Source of the DNA: Brevundimonas pishanensis
GTDB lineage: Bacteria; Pseudomonadota; Alphaproteobacteria; Caulobacterales; Caulobacteraceae
Reading direction: 5' to 3'
Assembly (NCBI RefSeq): GCF_022750635.1
Contig: NZ_JAJKBG010000002.1
Location: 310,001 to 374,000 of the forward strand
DNA: 64,000 bases
Shown: piece by piece, positions 17,332-26,719 of the stretch
Layout of the letters: every line of letters starts with the position of its first letter
How positions within the stretch are numbered: position 1 is the stretch's first letter
Notes under the pieces: model-generated
Seen by the model: the letters and a program-made list of their open reading frames with translations, nothing else
Told to the model about the DNA's origin: nothing
The model's database searches: none
Made by a program: the position numbers and the translations under genes

Positions 17332-18390
17332 TCAGGCACCGGTAGAGACGAAACCTACAGCGCGCACCGGATGATCAGACAGATCGCGAATGATGGCAGC
17401 AGTTGCGCGGACCTGACGGATTTTGCGGGCGTCATCGACCACGCGGAAATCGACGGCGTACTCACCCTTTTGGTCAAATGCGTTTTCACGCGCGTGCCAA
17501 TGGCTGCGGATACGTTCGACGTCGTCCGGATGCACGTAACCGAGGAACTGGGCCATCGAGTTGATCCCCACGGACGAGGAGATGCCCATGACCTTGTACC
17601 AGACGTCATTGCAGTGCACCCGGCCGGAGCGCAGGTCGATATCCCAGATCCCCAGTCCAGCGGCTTCGGCTGCCTTGGCCAGACGTTCCTCGCTCTGGCG
17701 GGTGGCCTCTTGAGAGCCGTGGCTGCAGGTGACGTCACGCGAAACGCAGAGCGCAGCAATAACGTGGCCGCTGCCATCCCGGTACGGCGTCAGAATGTGG
17801 TGCCATGTCTGCGGTTCTTCACCGGGGAACTGGCTGTGGTTCGAAAACTGGGTCGCTTCGCCGGCCAGCACCTGTTCAAGGATTTGCTCGACCTTGGGTC
17901 CCGCAGCGGGGGGCAGCAGGTCGACCCACTTCATACCCAGTTGCTGGGTCGGGGAGACCTTGAGCACACGACGGCCGGCTTCGTTCAGAAACAACAGACG
18001 GCCCGACGGGTCGACCACCTTCACGCAGTCCTCGAACATGTCCAGCATGCTGCGATAGAAGTCGGGGCGGGCCGCGGACGTTGTCTCGGGACGCAGGTCC
18101 GAGATGTCGGTCATGGTGCAGACCTGAATATCGTGGTCCAGAGCGGCAGAGGCGGCCAGCGACGGGCGGACGAGTGAACCGTCCTGGAGCAGGATGTCAC
18201 GGCCAACGTCGGGCCCAATGCTGCGCAGGCCGATATCAACGCTCCAAGCCTTGTTGGAGGCCAGAACAACGCCGGCTTTGTCTACCAAGGCCATCGGTAG
18301 CGGAGAGACTTCCAGCCATGCGGGATCGTCCGCCGTCAGCGGGGCGGCGGTCTGTGCAAACAAATTCAGCTTACTAAGGAACTTGGCCAT
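17332..18390 (-). CDS. PAS-domain sensor protein without an output domain
   Basis: Cytoplasmic protein of about 352 residues made of PAS modules only. A short N-terminal PAS-like segment (WLEVSPLPMALVDKAGVVLASN) is followed by a full PAS (SMLDMFEDCVKVVDPSGRL, with a PAC tail ending ALCVSRDVT). A last PAS (AGLGIWDIDLRSGRVHCND, with the PAC region QVRATAAIIRD) ends four residues after the strand VRAVGFVST. No HisKA, HATPase, GGDEF, EAL or HTH follows, so it must signal through a partner or be a remnant of a longer sensor. No partner lies beside it. The start at MAKFLSKLNLF is likely; the frame is open 51 bases upstream. Confidence 0.8.
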   Translation of the reverse strand: MAKFLSKLNLFAQTAAPLTADDPAWLEVSPLPMALVDKAGVVLASNKAWSVDIGLRSIGPDVGRDILLQDGSLVRPSLAASAALDHDIQVCTMTDISDLRPETTSAARPDFYRSMLDMFEDCVKVVDPSGRLLFLNEAGRRVLKVSPTQQLGMKWVDLLPPAAGPKVEQILEQVLAGEATQFSNHSQFPGEEPQTWHHILTPYRDGSGHVIAALCVSRDVTCSHGSQEATRQSEERLAKAAEAAGLGIWDIDLRSGRVHCNDVWYKVMGISSSVGINSMAQFLGYVHPDDVERIRSHWHARENAFDQKGEYAVDFRVVDDARKIRQVRATAAIIRDLSDHPVRAVGFVSTGA

Positions 18391-18574
18391 GCCGAGATTA
18401 CACCCATCTTCTGCGGGCTTAATGCCAAGGCTTGCGACCAATGATAACTAGGTAAGACGTAAACAATTCTAACATTTGGCAACAGCTCGCAACCTTTTAC
18501 GAGGTTTCGCCAATGGTTAAGCTTCTTTCGGTCCTAGATATCAAGCTTTGCTATAATTTGTTTCCAACCGCTCG

Positions 18575-19735
18575 TTATCGGATGAAATGAGGGACGAAAC
18601 GCGAGGTATTGCGCGTGATCTTGCCCGTATCCTCACGAAGGCCGACGCCTACTGCCTCCGCACCGACGACCCACGAGCCGACAATGACGTACTGGCCCGA
18701 AAACCTCGGGGCAGGGTGAAGAGCTTGAATAATATGGCGTCCCTTGCCGTATCCCGCGTCCTGAATGCCGCCGCTGATTCCGTGCTCGACCAGTTCGACG
18801 TTGGCCCCTTCGCGCGAGAAGAATGGCTTGCGGGCATAGTTCCCGCTCAGGTTTGTTACGCTCGGATTACGCTCGAAATAGGCTTCGAGCAGGTTGGGGT
18901 GGCCGGGATGACGCTCCCACAATAGGGGCAGGATGGCCTTGTTGGAGAGGATACTCTTCCACGCCGGTTCCAGCATCTTCGTCCCGCTCGCGGGCAAATT
19001 CTGTGCCCAGCGATCGCGCAGCATGTCCTCCCACGGGTATAGCTTGAATAGGTTGGTGATGGTCCGGTCTTCGATGTCGACAAACAGGCCTGCGCCATCA
19101 ATCCCAATCTGGTCGATAGCAACGAACTTCGGCTTCAGGTCTGCTTGGACAGCAAGGTCCTCAAGGAAGAGGACGGTCTGCCGGTCCTCTACAAACTCTG
19201 CGTCGGAGGCGAAATGGATCGGCGTCAGCGGCGGGACGATCTCTTTGAAACGCGAGACCAGCTTTTCATGGAGACTGTTGAACTGGTCGGCATGGGCGGG
19301 CAGGACGCCGTTCGCGATCTGCTCTTCCAGCCAGAGCCATTGAAAAACCGCTGTCTCAAAGATGCTGGTCGGAGTGTCCGCGTTGTATTCGTACATTTTC
19401 GCCGGAGACTTGCCGTCATAGGCGAAATCGAAGCGGCCGTAGAGCGATGGTTCGCCGGCGTGCCAGCTGTTGGCCACGTAATCCCGCATCGGTTCGGGGA
19501 TATCGACGGCTTCCATCAACTCTTCGGATTCCACGACCTCATCGACGAGGTCGAGACACATGGCGTGCAGCGTTTCGGTGGGCGCTTCGATGTCGTCTTC
19601 GACCTCGGCCATTGAAAACGCGTAGGCGACCGACTCGTCCCAGTACGGGAGGCCGTTATCGTGGTGCCAGGTGAAGCCGACAGCTTTCGCTTTTGCTTGC
19701 CAATCCCAACGGGGCGCAAAATTCAAACGTTCCAT
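18575..19735 (-). CDS. Glutathionylspermidine synthase family protein (YgiC/YjfC-like)
   Basis: ATP-grasp ligase-fold protein of 386 residues similar to the synthetase half of E. coli Gss and to YgiC/YjfC. Visible landmarks are GRFDFAYDGKSPAKMYEYNADTP split over the nucleotide and substrate site, LFKLYPWEDMLRD, and the end PRFSGQYVIVGSWVV. The amidase half of Gss is absent, as usual for this branch. The true substrate is unknown. It is divergent from a DUF1190 lipoprotein gene 109 bases away. The same two families are paired in E. coli as ygiB–ygiC, so the association is likely functional. Confidence 0.88.
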   Translation of the reverse strand: MERLNFAPRWDWQAKAKAVGFTWHHDNGLPYWDESVAYAFSMAEVEDDIEAPTETLHAMCLDLVDEVVESEELMEAVDIPEPMRDYVANSWHAGEPSLYGRFDFAYDGKSPAKMYEYNADTPTSIFETAVFQWLWLEEQIANGVLPAHADQFNSLHEKLVSRFKEIVPPLTPIHFASDAEFVEDRQTVLFLEDLAVQADLKPKFVAIDQIGIDGAGLFVDIEDRTITNLFKLYPWEDMLRDRWAQNLPASGTKMLEPAWKSILSNKAILPLLWERHPGHPNLLEAYFERNPSVTNLSGNYARKPFFSREGANVELVEHGISGGIQDAGYGKGRHIIQALHPAPRFSGQYVIVGSWVVGAEAVGVGLREDTGKITRNTSRFVPHFIR

Positions 19736-19843
19736 AATAGGCCTTGGCTAGGTACAAACTGATCGCTGATAGTTCACTTACTGGATTCTGTCCCTCTGGG
19801 GCAGTTGTCCAGTTGCCGCGACGCCGCAGCTTGAGAGACGCAT

Positions 19844-20425
19844 ATGACCACTCGCCCCGAGACGCATAACGCCCTGCGCCGCATGAAGCGCTCCCGCATT
19901 CTGCATCTCAGCAGCCTGATGGCGACCGCCAGCTTCACGCTCGCTGCTTGTGGGTCGCCGCCGCAACAGGTTGCTGCCGCACCTGAAGGCGAATGGGACA
20001 CCCGCGCCGAGGGTGCGTTCCGCACGGTTGAAGAGTGCAAGACCTCGGGCACCGCTACAGCCGCCGAATGTGATGCTGCCTATCAGGCGGCTTCTACCGA
20101 GGCCGCGGCCAATGCGCCAAAGTTTGCATCGAAGGTGGATTGCGAACAGGCGTCGGGCGTTGGCCAGTGCGAGGAGCGTGTTCAGGCGAACGGCAGTTCG
20201 GTATTTATGCCGATGCTTGCAGGCTTCCTGCTTGGGCGCATGCTGTCGAATGGAACGCGGGCGGCACCGTCTGCCTTGTTCCGTCAGAATGGCGACCTGC
20301 GCACGGCTAATGGCACCTTTGCAGGTCGCACCACCACGACGCAGCGCGCTGAACAAAAGACGGGTGGCTCGCGCGCCGTTGCACGCGGTGGCTTTGGCGG
20401 CAGCCGTGGCGGTTACGGCGGCTAA
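19844..20425 (+). CDS. DUF1190 lipoprotein (YgiB/YjfM-like)
   Basis: Predicted lipoprotein of 193 residues. After a basic start (ALRRMKRSR) and hydrophobic stretch, the lipobox LAAC is followed by GSPPQQ. The mature part has conserved Cys pairs (VEECKTSG, AAECDAAYQAA, VDCEQASGVGQCEE), the DUF1190 pattern, then a short hydrophobic patch (MPMLAGFLLGRML) and a Gly/Arg-rich low-complexity tail ending GGSRGGYGG. The frame fits the neighbouring codon use. It is divergently paired with the YgiC-like gene; the function of the family is not known. Confidence 0.85.
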   Translation: MTTRPETHNALRRMKRSRILHLSSLMATASFTLAACGSPPQQVAAAPEGEWDTRAEGAFRTVEECKTSGTATAAECDAAYQAASTEAAANAPKFASKVDCEQASGVGQCEERVQANGSSVFMPMLAGFLLGRMLSNGTRAAPSALFRQNGDLRTANGTFAGRTTTTQRAEQKTGGSRAVARGGFGGSRGGYGG

Positions 20426-20617
20426 GCTTTTCACAAGTTTCGAAACATTTGTCCCCCGCATGGCTCGCCGTGCGGGGATTTTCTTTGCCTCGGAAATGCC
20501 CAGCTTAGGACATTTTGCAACGTCTCGGTCTGGCACACGCTCTTAATGCGGGGCTGTGCATATGGCGGCCGCGAATGTGTTTGAAGGCGCAAGCCGCAAG
20601 TCGCCGGAGTGCTGGGA

Positions 20618-21385
20618 ATGGCAGACGATTACGCCAACGGTCGGGAGCTGGAGATCGCACCGCCGCTGGAAGCTATTGAGAGGGGTGTCAGTCTCTTTCT
20701 GGATTTGGATGGGGTCTTGGCGAATATCGAGCCCACTCCTGATGAAGTGGTTCCCCATAAAGAGCGGACCGAACGTCTGACCCGCTTGCAGAAGATGCTC
20801 GAAGGCAGGGTAGCGATCCTGAGTGGTCGAACGATCGAAGACGTTGATCGGATTACCGAAAAATCGATCGCACTGGTGGCCGGTGTACATGGCCTACAGT
20901 CCAGAGGTTTCGAGGCAGAAGAAAGCGAGCCTGGCGAAAAAGACCGCGTCGGCTTGGCGCTCGCGGCGGCCAAGGATTTTTCGCGGTCCTATCCTCTATT
21001 GCTGATTGAAAACAAGGATGTCGCCGTTGCTATCCATTACCGCGACACTCCAAACTCGGCCTCTGCCGTCAAAGAGTTCGCGGACAAGATTGCGCGCACC
21101 TTCGGCCTCGTTCGACAGAGCGGGCATTTCGTTGAAGAGGTGCGGCTGGGCGGTCCTAACAAGGGTGACGCGCTTCGTCGCTTCATGACCCTCCCAAAGT
21201 TTAAGGCAACCCGTCCCATCATGATTGGCGATGACCGGACCGACGAGGATGGGTTTGAGGCTGCCGATGAGCTGGGCGGCTTTGGCATCCGGGTTAACCC
21301 GCAAGGTCCGACGCTGGCGCGCTATCGTCTCGATAATACCGAGCACGTGGCCGCATGGCTCGATGCCTTTTTGGACAGAAAGTGA
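20618..21385 (+). CDS. otsB: Trehalose-6-phosphate phosphatase OtsB
   Basis: HAD-superfamily phosphatase (255 residues) that releases trehalose from trehalose-6-phosphate. The nucleophile motif is FLDLDGVLANIEPTPD (the family usually has DxDGTL; here Val replaces Thr). Motif II is VAILSGRTIEDVD, and the metal-binding motif IMIGDDRTDEDGFEAA matches the OtsB signature. ATG (MADDYANG) is preferred because GGAG lies 8 bases before it; a GTG lies 9 bases upstream. The stop is 9 bases before the otsA start, so the two genes form an operon for osmotic and desiccation protection. Confidence 0.93.
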   Translation: MADDYANGRELEIAPPLEAIERGVSLFLDLDGVLANIEPTPDEVVPHKERTERLTRLQKMLEGRVAILSGRTIEDVDRITEKSIALVAGVHGLQSRGFEAEESEPGEKDRVGLALAAAKDFSRSYPLLLIENKDVAVAIHYRDTPNSASAVKEFADKIARTFGLVRQSGHFVEEVRLGGPNKGDALRRFMTLPKFKATRPIMIGDDRTDEDGFEAADELGGFGIRVNPQGPTLARYRLDNTEHVAAWLDAFLDRK

Positions 21386-21393
21386 GGTCCGGC

Positions 21394-22803
21394 GTGGGGA
21401 GGCTTATCGTCGTATCTAATAGGGTTCAGGCTCCCAAGGATGCGTCGGACAGCTCCGTCGGCGGCTTGGCTATGGCACTGGCCGCTGCGCTTCGTGCTTA
21501 TGACGGCTTCTGGTTCGGTTGGTCCGGCGAGACGACCGAGGAATTCGACGGCCAGATGAATGTGGAAGAGCGGGGCGGGGTGACCATCAAGACCATCCCG
21601 CTGGAAGCACAGGACGTCGATGAATATTACAACGGCTATGCCAACAAGACCCTGTGGCCGCTGTTCCATCACCGGATCGACCTGACTGCCTACGAGCGCT
21701 CATACAGTCATGGGTATGAACGGACGAACAAGCGTTTTGCCGAAGTTCTGGAACCCATGCTCGAGCCAGACGACGTGGTCTGGATCCATGATTATCATCT
21801 GATCCCGCTGGCTAGTTATCTTCGTAAACTGGGGGTGCGAAACCGTATTGGCTTCTTCCTTCACACCCCGTGGCCGGCACGGCAATTGCTCGTCACCTTG
21901 CCGCATCATGGCCAGATGGTCCGGGCGATGGGGGCCTATGACCTTATCGGATTCCACACCGAAGAATGGCGCGGCCTGTTCTGCGATTATCTGATTGAGC
22001 AGGCGCAGGGCAAGCGGCTGGATTCCGACACGGTGGCTGCGTCCGGCGAAATCTATCGCACAGGGGTATTCCCGATCGGGATTGACGTAGAGGGCTTCGT
22101 TGAGGGCAGCCACTCGGAACTCGCTATTCGCACGCTCAAGCGCATGAACAAGTCTGGCGATGGCCGATCCATGATGGTGGGTGTCGACAGGCTTGATTAC
22201 TCCAAGGGCATTGAAGAGCGGCTCTCGGGCTTTGAGCAGTTTCTGACGGACCACGAGGAGTGGCGAAAGCGTGTGTTCCTGTTGCAGGTCACGCCGTTGT
22301 CACGCGATACGGTCGATAGCTATCAGGACATTCGCGAACGGCTTGAAGGTCTGGCTGGACGCGTGAACGGTCAGTTCGCGGATATGGACTGGCAGCCGAT
22401 CCGCTATTTGAACCGGACCTATCGGCGCGACCAGTTGGCCGGCATATACCGCGCCTCCCGCGTCGGGCTGGTTACGGCGCTTCGGGACGGAATGAATCTG
22501 GTGGCCAAGGAGTATGTGGCTGCGCAGAACCCTGATGACCCGGGGGTGCTGATCCTGTCACGCTTTACCGGTGCAGCCGAGCAAATGACTGCGGCGCTGC
22601 TGGTAAATCCCTATGCGCGCGAGGAATTGGCCGATGCCATCTATCGTGCACTGGAGATGCCGTTGGAAGAGCGGATAGAGCGGTGGCAAAGTTTAATGGA
22701 TGTCGTTCGGCACACGGACATCGCGATCTGGCGCGACACCTTCGTCAGCGAGTTGCAGGCAACCGCCGTGACGCCCCCAAGGTTCGCAGCTTCGGTGCAC
22801 TGA
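21394..22803 (+). CDS. otsA: Trehalose-6-phosphate synthase OtsA
   Basis: GT20 glycosyltransferase that joins UDP-glucose and glucose-6-phosphate. It has about 469 residues. Landmarks are the N-terminal RLIVVSNRV, GWSGE, the HDYHLIPLASYLR block, FFLHTPWPA, the VGVDRLDYSKGIEERL nucleotide/phosphate site and the C-terminal LRDGMNLVAKEYVAAQ. I chose the GTG that starts VGRLIVVSNRV, as in homologues; an upstream ATG lies inside otsB in another frame. It is co-transcribed with otsB. Confidence 0.93.
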   Translation: MGRLIVVSNRVQAPKDASDSSVGGLAMALAAALRAYDGFWFGWSGETTEEFDGQMNVEERGGVTIKTIPLEAQDVDEYYNGYANKTLWPLFHHRIDLTAYERSYSHGYERTNKRFAEVLEPMLEPDDVVWIHDYHLIPLASYLRKLGVRNRIGFFLHTPWPARQLLVTLPHHGQMVRAMGAYDLIGFHTEEWRGLFCDYLIEQAQGKRLDSDTVAASGEIYRTGVFPIGIDVEGFVEGSHSELAIRTLKRMNKSGDGRSMMVGVDRLDYSKGIEERLSGFEQFLTDHEEWRKRVFLLQVTPLSRDTVDSYQDIRERLEGLAGRVNGQFADMDWQPIRYLNRTYRRDQLAGIYRASRVGLVTALRDGMNLVAKEYVAAQNPDDPGVLILSRFTGAAEQMTAALLVNPYAREELADAIYRALEMPLEERIERWQSLMDVVRHTDIAIWRDTFVSELQATAVTPPRFAASVH

Positions 22804-22853
22804 CGGCCTGAGTGACTGGGGGCGGCCTTGCGGCTGCCCCCCACTTTGTCTGA

Positions 22854-24863
22854 TTAGAAGCGGACGCGAACGCCGCCGAAAACGCCGCGGTCTGCGGTAC
22901 CAAAGTTCTGGAACATCTCGTACTGCTCGTCGAAGAGGTTTTCGACACGGCCGTAGATCTCGAGCTTGTCGTTGATCGGGTAGGAAGCCCGAAGATCAAC
23001 CAAGGTGTAGGCCTCCAGCACGCCGGTGTTCGTCGCATTGGTGAACGTCTCACCCGAATAGCGCACGGCGACACCGGCCTTCAGACCGTTGGCGAATGCG
23101 TAATCAGCGGACAGATTGCCCATGTGCTCCGGACGGTAGGTCAGTCGCTTGCCCTCGGCCGAGCCCGAAGCGTTGATCGCATCGGTCCACGTGTAGTTTG
23201 CGGCCACGCGCAGAGAAGAGGTCAGGTCGATCGAGCCTGCAACTTCTACGCCCTGGGCCTCGGTACGCTGGATGTTGGCGTAGTAGCCCCAGCGCGACGT
23301 GCCGTTGACGAGGCACAGAGGATCGGTCGTTCCGAACGCACAGCTATTATAGCGGATTTCGTTGTCGGCCTTGCGGTTGAAATAGGTGACCGCAACAACG
23401 GCTTTGTCCGACAGCTTGTGCTGTGCCCCGAGTTCCCAGGACTCGAACTCTTCGGCCTGTAGGGTGAGATTGCCGTAGTCGCTGTAAAGCTCGTAGAGGC
23501 CCGGTGCACGGAAGCCTTGGCCCCAGCTTGCGCGGACAACGGTTGCACCGTCATTCAGCGTCAATGCAGCGGCCACGGAGCCTAGCGCATTATCGCCATA
23601 CTGTTCGTGGTCGTCATAACGCAGACCGGCGGTGATGTTCAGTTGCGGTATGATCGCCCACTGGACTTGAGTGTAGGCGCTGTCCAGATCGGCGCGCCCC
23701 GACCCGTAAGCGGGCTTATCGTTACTGTCGGATGGTGAGCGCGATCGCATTTCCGAACGCTCTGTTTCCACTCCAAAGGTCGCTGTCAGGTCGCTCGTAA
23801 AGGCGAAGATGCCCTGATAGTCCCAACGGATATTTTGGCCGTCAGACTCAAAGGTCGTCGGCTCGATGATCCGGTCAGGGTTCAGCGTGCGGCGCTTGGT
23901 ATCGGTGTAGGCAAAGCCGATGCGGTTGCGCAGCCGGTTCTCGAAAAGGTCGAAATTTAAACCGGCGTAGGTGATCAGTTCCTCGGTATTGCCATACTCG
24001 CGGCTGTCACCGTTGTAGGCGTCATAATCGTTCGTGCCATCGGACCAGACAGAGCGTAGATCAACCGACACATTGTCCGAGACCTTGTAGTTCAGTCGGC
24101 CGGAGAGGTTCGTCTGGCGGTAACCATCGTCCTCGGTGCCCGGGGAATAGGCCGAATAGCCATCGGTATCGAAGCGATTGGCGGCAAGACGCCAGCTCAG
24201 GCGGTCGCCGGCACCGCCGATAGCTCCACGGAAATGGCGGGTGCCGCGTGAACCGGCTTCTGCGCTGAGGTTACCCTGAAGAGAGGCGGTCGGTTCAGCG
24301 GTGACGATGTTGACTACGCCGCCAATGGCCTGACTGCCCCACAGGGTGGACTGGGCACCGCGAAGAATCTCGATCCGTCCGAAATCACCAACCATAAGGG
24401 TTCCGAAGTTCACGCCGCCTTGGGTGGAAGCGGGATCGTTCATCTTCACACCGTCGATCAGTACGACTGTGTGATGGCCTTCGGCACCGCGAATATTGAC
24501 CGAGGCTGCGGAACCCAGATTGCCGCTGCGGGTAAAGCTGACACCGGGGGTGCGAGCCAGTTCGTCGGCCACAGTGGCGGCTTGGGCATTATCCAGCGCC
24601 GCACGGGTCAGGATCGTTACCGAAGCGCCGACCTTGTCGAGCGCCTGAGCGGATCGGTTTGCCGTGACCACAATGTCGGGCAGGGCAGTAGAGGCGGTGT
24701 GGTCCGCGACCGATGGCGCAGCGGCTTGCTGGTCCATCTCGGTGGCAAACGCTTGCGACGACAGAAGTAGTGCTAGGCCCGCAGTCGGGAAAAAGAGCCT
24801 GTTCAATGTGACATCCCCACATGGATGCGAACATGGACGACGCCGTGCGCGGTTTAGACACAC
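22854..24863 (-). CDS. TonB-dependent receptor, BtuB-like
   Basis: Outer-membrane active transporter with a plug (LPDIVVTANRSAQALDKVGA onward, about residues 65–170) and a 22-strand-type barrel ending in the canonical terminal Phe (GVFGGVRVRF). It has 669 residues from the ATG. A TTG at 24806 with GGGGAT before it would start MNRLFFPTAGLALLL, a cleaner signal peptide, and may be the real start. The plug contains VLIDGVKMNDP and the barrel segments match the vitamin B12 receptor group. A cobalamin riboswitch directly upstream on the same strand supports B12 or cobinamide as substrate. Confidence 0.92.
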   Translation of the reverse strand: MCLNRARRRPCSHPCGDVTLNRLFFPTAGLALLLSSQAFATEMDQQAAAPSVADHTASTALPDIVVTANRSAQALDKVGASVTILTRAALDNAQAATVADELARTPGVSFTRSGNLGSAASVNIRGAEGHHTVVLIDGVKMNDPASTQGGVNFGTLMVGDFGRIEILRGAQSTLWGSQAIGGVVNIVTAEPTASLQGNLSAEAGSRGTRHFRGAIGGAGDRLSWRLAANRFDTDGYSAYSPGTEDDGYRQTNLSGRLNYKVSDNVSVDLRSVWSDGTNDYDAYNGDSREYGNTEELITYAGLNFDLFENRLRNRIGFAYTDTKRRTLNPDRIIEPTTFESDGQNIRWDYQGIFAFTSDLTATFGVETERSEMRSRSPSDSNDKPAYGSGRADLDSAYTQVQWAIIPQLNITAGLRYDDHEQYGDNALGSVAAALTLNDGATVVRASWGQGFRAPGLYELYSDYGNLTLQAEEFESWELGAQHKLSDKAVVAVTYFNRKADNEIRYNSCAFGTTDPLCLVNGTSRWGYYANIQRTEAQGVEVAGSIDLTSSLRVAANYTWTDAINASGSAEGKRLTYRPEHMGNLSADYAFANGLKAGVAVRYSGETFTNATNTGVLEAYTLVDLRASYPINDKLEIYGRVENLFDEQYEMFQNFGTADRGVFGGVRVRF

Positions 24864-24949
24864 GAGTTCGCTCGCTGGTCGCGGTTGAAAACGATGTCGT
24901 CACACGAGTTACCTCGACCACCTGGCTATTCCCGGCCACGCGGAGAACG

Positions 24950-25140
24950 ACGGCGACAGGTAGGTCTCCTGGCTTGCGGATCACCGCCGTTGCACGTCGC
25001 CTTCCCAGCGGCTGTCAGGCCGTGGCCTTCGAGCTTCCAGTGGCGTTTGACGTGCGGGCTAACCGCTTACAGTTGCGGGAACAGCCAGAGCTTGAGACTC
25101 CGTTCCCTTTTAATCCCCGAGCGGGGAACCTGACGCACTT
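24950..25140 (-). promoter_or_regulatory. Cobalamin (AdoCbl) riboswitch
   Basis: Read on the minus strand, all conserved parts of the B12 riboswitch occur in order: AGGTTCCCC, ATTAAAAGGGAA, GCTGTTCCCGCAACTGTAAG, the B12-box core GCCACTGG (25044–25037), GCTGGGAAGGCG, and AAGCCAGGAGACCTACCTG. It lies about 90–150 bases upstream of the TonB-receptor gene, so bound cobalamin should repress that gene. Edges are approximate. Confidence 0.95.
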
Positions 25141-25278
25141 GGGCAGTAGGACTGTGTCTGGCACAGGTCAACCAGGAATTTCAGGCTGGGAATGCGGATA
25201 ACATGGTCGGGCTATGTCCATTGACGAAGGAGGACGGGTTAGCCAGAACGATCATCGGTTGTAGGGGAGCACACCAGC

Positions 25279-25548
25279 ATGCACCGTCTCGTTATCATTG
25301 CCCTGATCACAACGGGCGCGGTTGTCGTCGGCTGTACAGACAGCAAACGTGCAACGATGAGCGCGGAATTCAGCGATCAGCCAGCGGACATCACTTGCTG
25401 GTCCTACGGGACGGAAACCTACAACGGACGTTCTACGGGCCGGGTCACCCGCCGCGACGCAGCCACCACTTTTGTTGACGCCGCGAATGGCCGTCTCACC
25501 GCTATCGAGGGCGACTGCCGTATCGTCTATCTGCCCAAGACGAACTGA
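25279..25548 (+). CDS. Small putative lipoprotein
   Basis: Protein of 89 residues with a short signal sequence (LVIIALITTGAVVVGC) and a lipobox-like VVGC followed by TDS, so it is probably a lipid-anchored periplasmic protein. The mature part is short and beta-rich with two further Cys (DITCWSYG and EGDCRIVYL) that could pair. I do not recognise the family. It stands alone between the riboswitch and a convergent kinase gene. GGGGAG lies 10 bases before the ATG. Confidence 0.65.
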   Translation: MHRLVIIALITTGAVVVGCTDSKRATMSAEFSDQPADITCWSYGTETYNGRSTGRVTRRDAATTFVDAANGRLTAIEGDCRIVYLPKTN

Positions 25549-25561
25549 GCGAAGGGAAGGT

Positions 25562-26719
25562 TCAGGTCGGCTGGGCGGCCGTTTGAGCAATCGGCATATG
25601 GACGACGAAACAACTGCCGTGACCGGGTCCGTCGCTGAACACTTCGATGCGGCCCTGGTGCATTACGACCAGTTGTTTCACAAGGGCTAGACCGATGCCC
25701 AGCCCGTCGCGAGCCCGATCATCAGGCCCTTTCGACTGGGCGAACAGTTCGAAGATGTGGTCGCGCACTTCGAGCGGAATGCCGATGCCATTATCCTTGA
25801 CCGAAATCCGGACCTGATTACCGGTAACGCTCGCAACCAGATGAACTTGGCCTTGCGTCGGCGTGTATTTGGCAGCGTTGGTCAGAAGGTTGCTGACAAT
25901 CTGGGACAACCGAGTGAAGTCGCCGCTCAGCCAGCAAATATCGTCGGGCACTTCGACCGTCAGGGTGTGATCGCCGGCCTGCATCTTTGGCATAGCGATA
26001 TCCACAGCCGACTGGATCACGTCCTGGAGGCTCACTTTTTGCTGTTTCAGTGAAATCTTGCCCTGATCGATACGGGCAACGTCCAGAAGGTCCTCGACGA
26101 GGCGCGACAGGTGCTGAGATTGAACTCTCATGCGCTTGCGAAGAGCAGCATGGCGCTCCGGGTCATTGGTCTTGTCCATCAGCTGGAAGCCAGCATTCAG
26201 GGCCATGATCGGGTTTCGGAGTTCGTGACCGAGAACAGCGATGAACTCGTTCTTGCGGCGATCTGCGATGCGCAGCGCATTGGCGTAGGCTTCCAGCTCA
26301 TCGCGCTGGGCGAGGATTTTGAGCTTGCTGCGGTACAGGTCAATAAAGACACGCGCCTTGCTGCGCAGAATATCCGCCTCGATCGGCTTTTGGATGAAGT
26401 CCACGGCCCCGGCTTCATAGCCGCGGAAACGGCGCTGAACGTCCGCACTGCCTGCCGTCAGGAAGATAAGAGGGATGTCGCGGGCATTCACATTGCCTCG
26501 CATGAACTCGGCAAGTTGGAACCCGTCCATGGTCGGCATCTGCACATCGAGCAGCGCCAAGGCGACGTCATGGACCAACAGCAGTTCCAGCGCCTCTTCG
26601 CCGGACCGTGCCTTCAGACACGTCACATCCTCGCTGGCCAGCAAGGCTTCCAAAGCGATGAGGTTTTCCTGGAGGTCGTCCACCAGGAGGATGTTGATCG
26701 GCTGATCGACGGTGCTCAT
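25562..26719 (-). CDS. Response regulator–histidine kinase hybrid (REC-HisKA-HATPase)
   Basis: Soluble two-component protein of 385 residues. An N-terminal receiver domain has the phospho-acceptor Asp58 (ALLDVQMP) and Lys111 (FIQKP). A short coiled coil leads to HisKA with His165 (GHELRNP), then HATPase_c with DNGIGI and DGLGIGLALV. With no membrane segment it probably receives phosphate from the large hybrid kinase at the head of this operon. Its start overlaps the stop of the cheB gene by four bases (ATGA), so the two are coupled. The downstream target is unknown. Confidence 0.93.
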   Translation of the reverse strand: MSTVDQPINILLVDDLQENLIALEALLASEDVTCLKARSGEEALELLLVHDVALALLDVQMPTMDGFQLAEFMRGNVNARDIPLIFLTAGSADVQRRFRGYEAGAVDFIQKPIEADILRSKARVFIDLYRSKLKILAQRDELEAYANALRIADRRKNEFIAVLGHELRNPIMALNAGFQLMDKTNDPERHAALRKRMRVQSQHLSRLVEDLLDVARIDQGKISLKQQKVSLQDVIQSAVDIAMPKMQAGDHTLTVEVPDDICWLSGDFTRLSQIVSNLLTNAAKYTPTQGQVHLVASVTGNQVRISVKDNGIGIPLEVRDHIFELFAQSKGPDDRARDGLGIGLALVKQLVVMHQGRIEVFSDGPGHGSCFVVHMPIAQTAAQPT

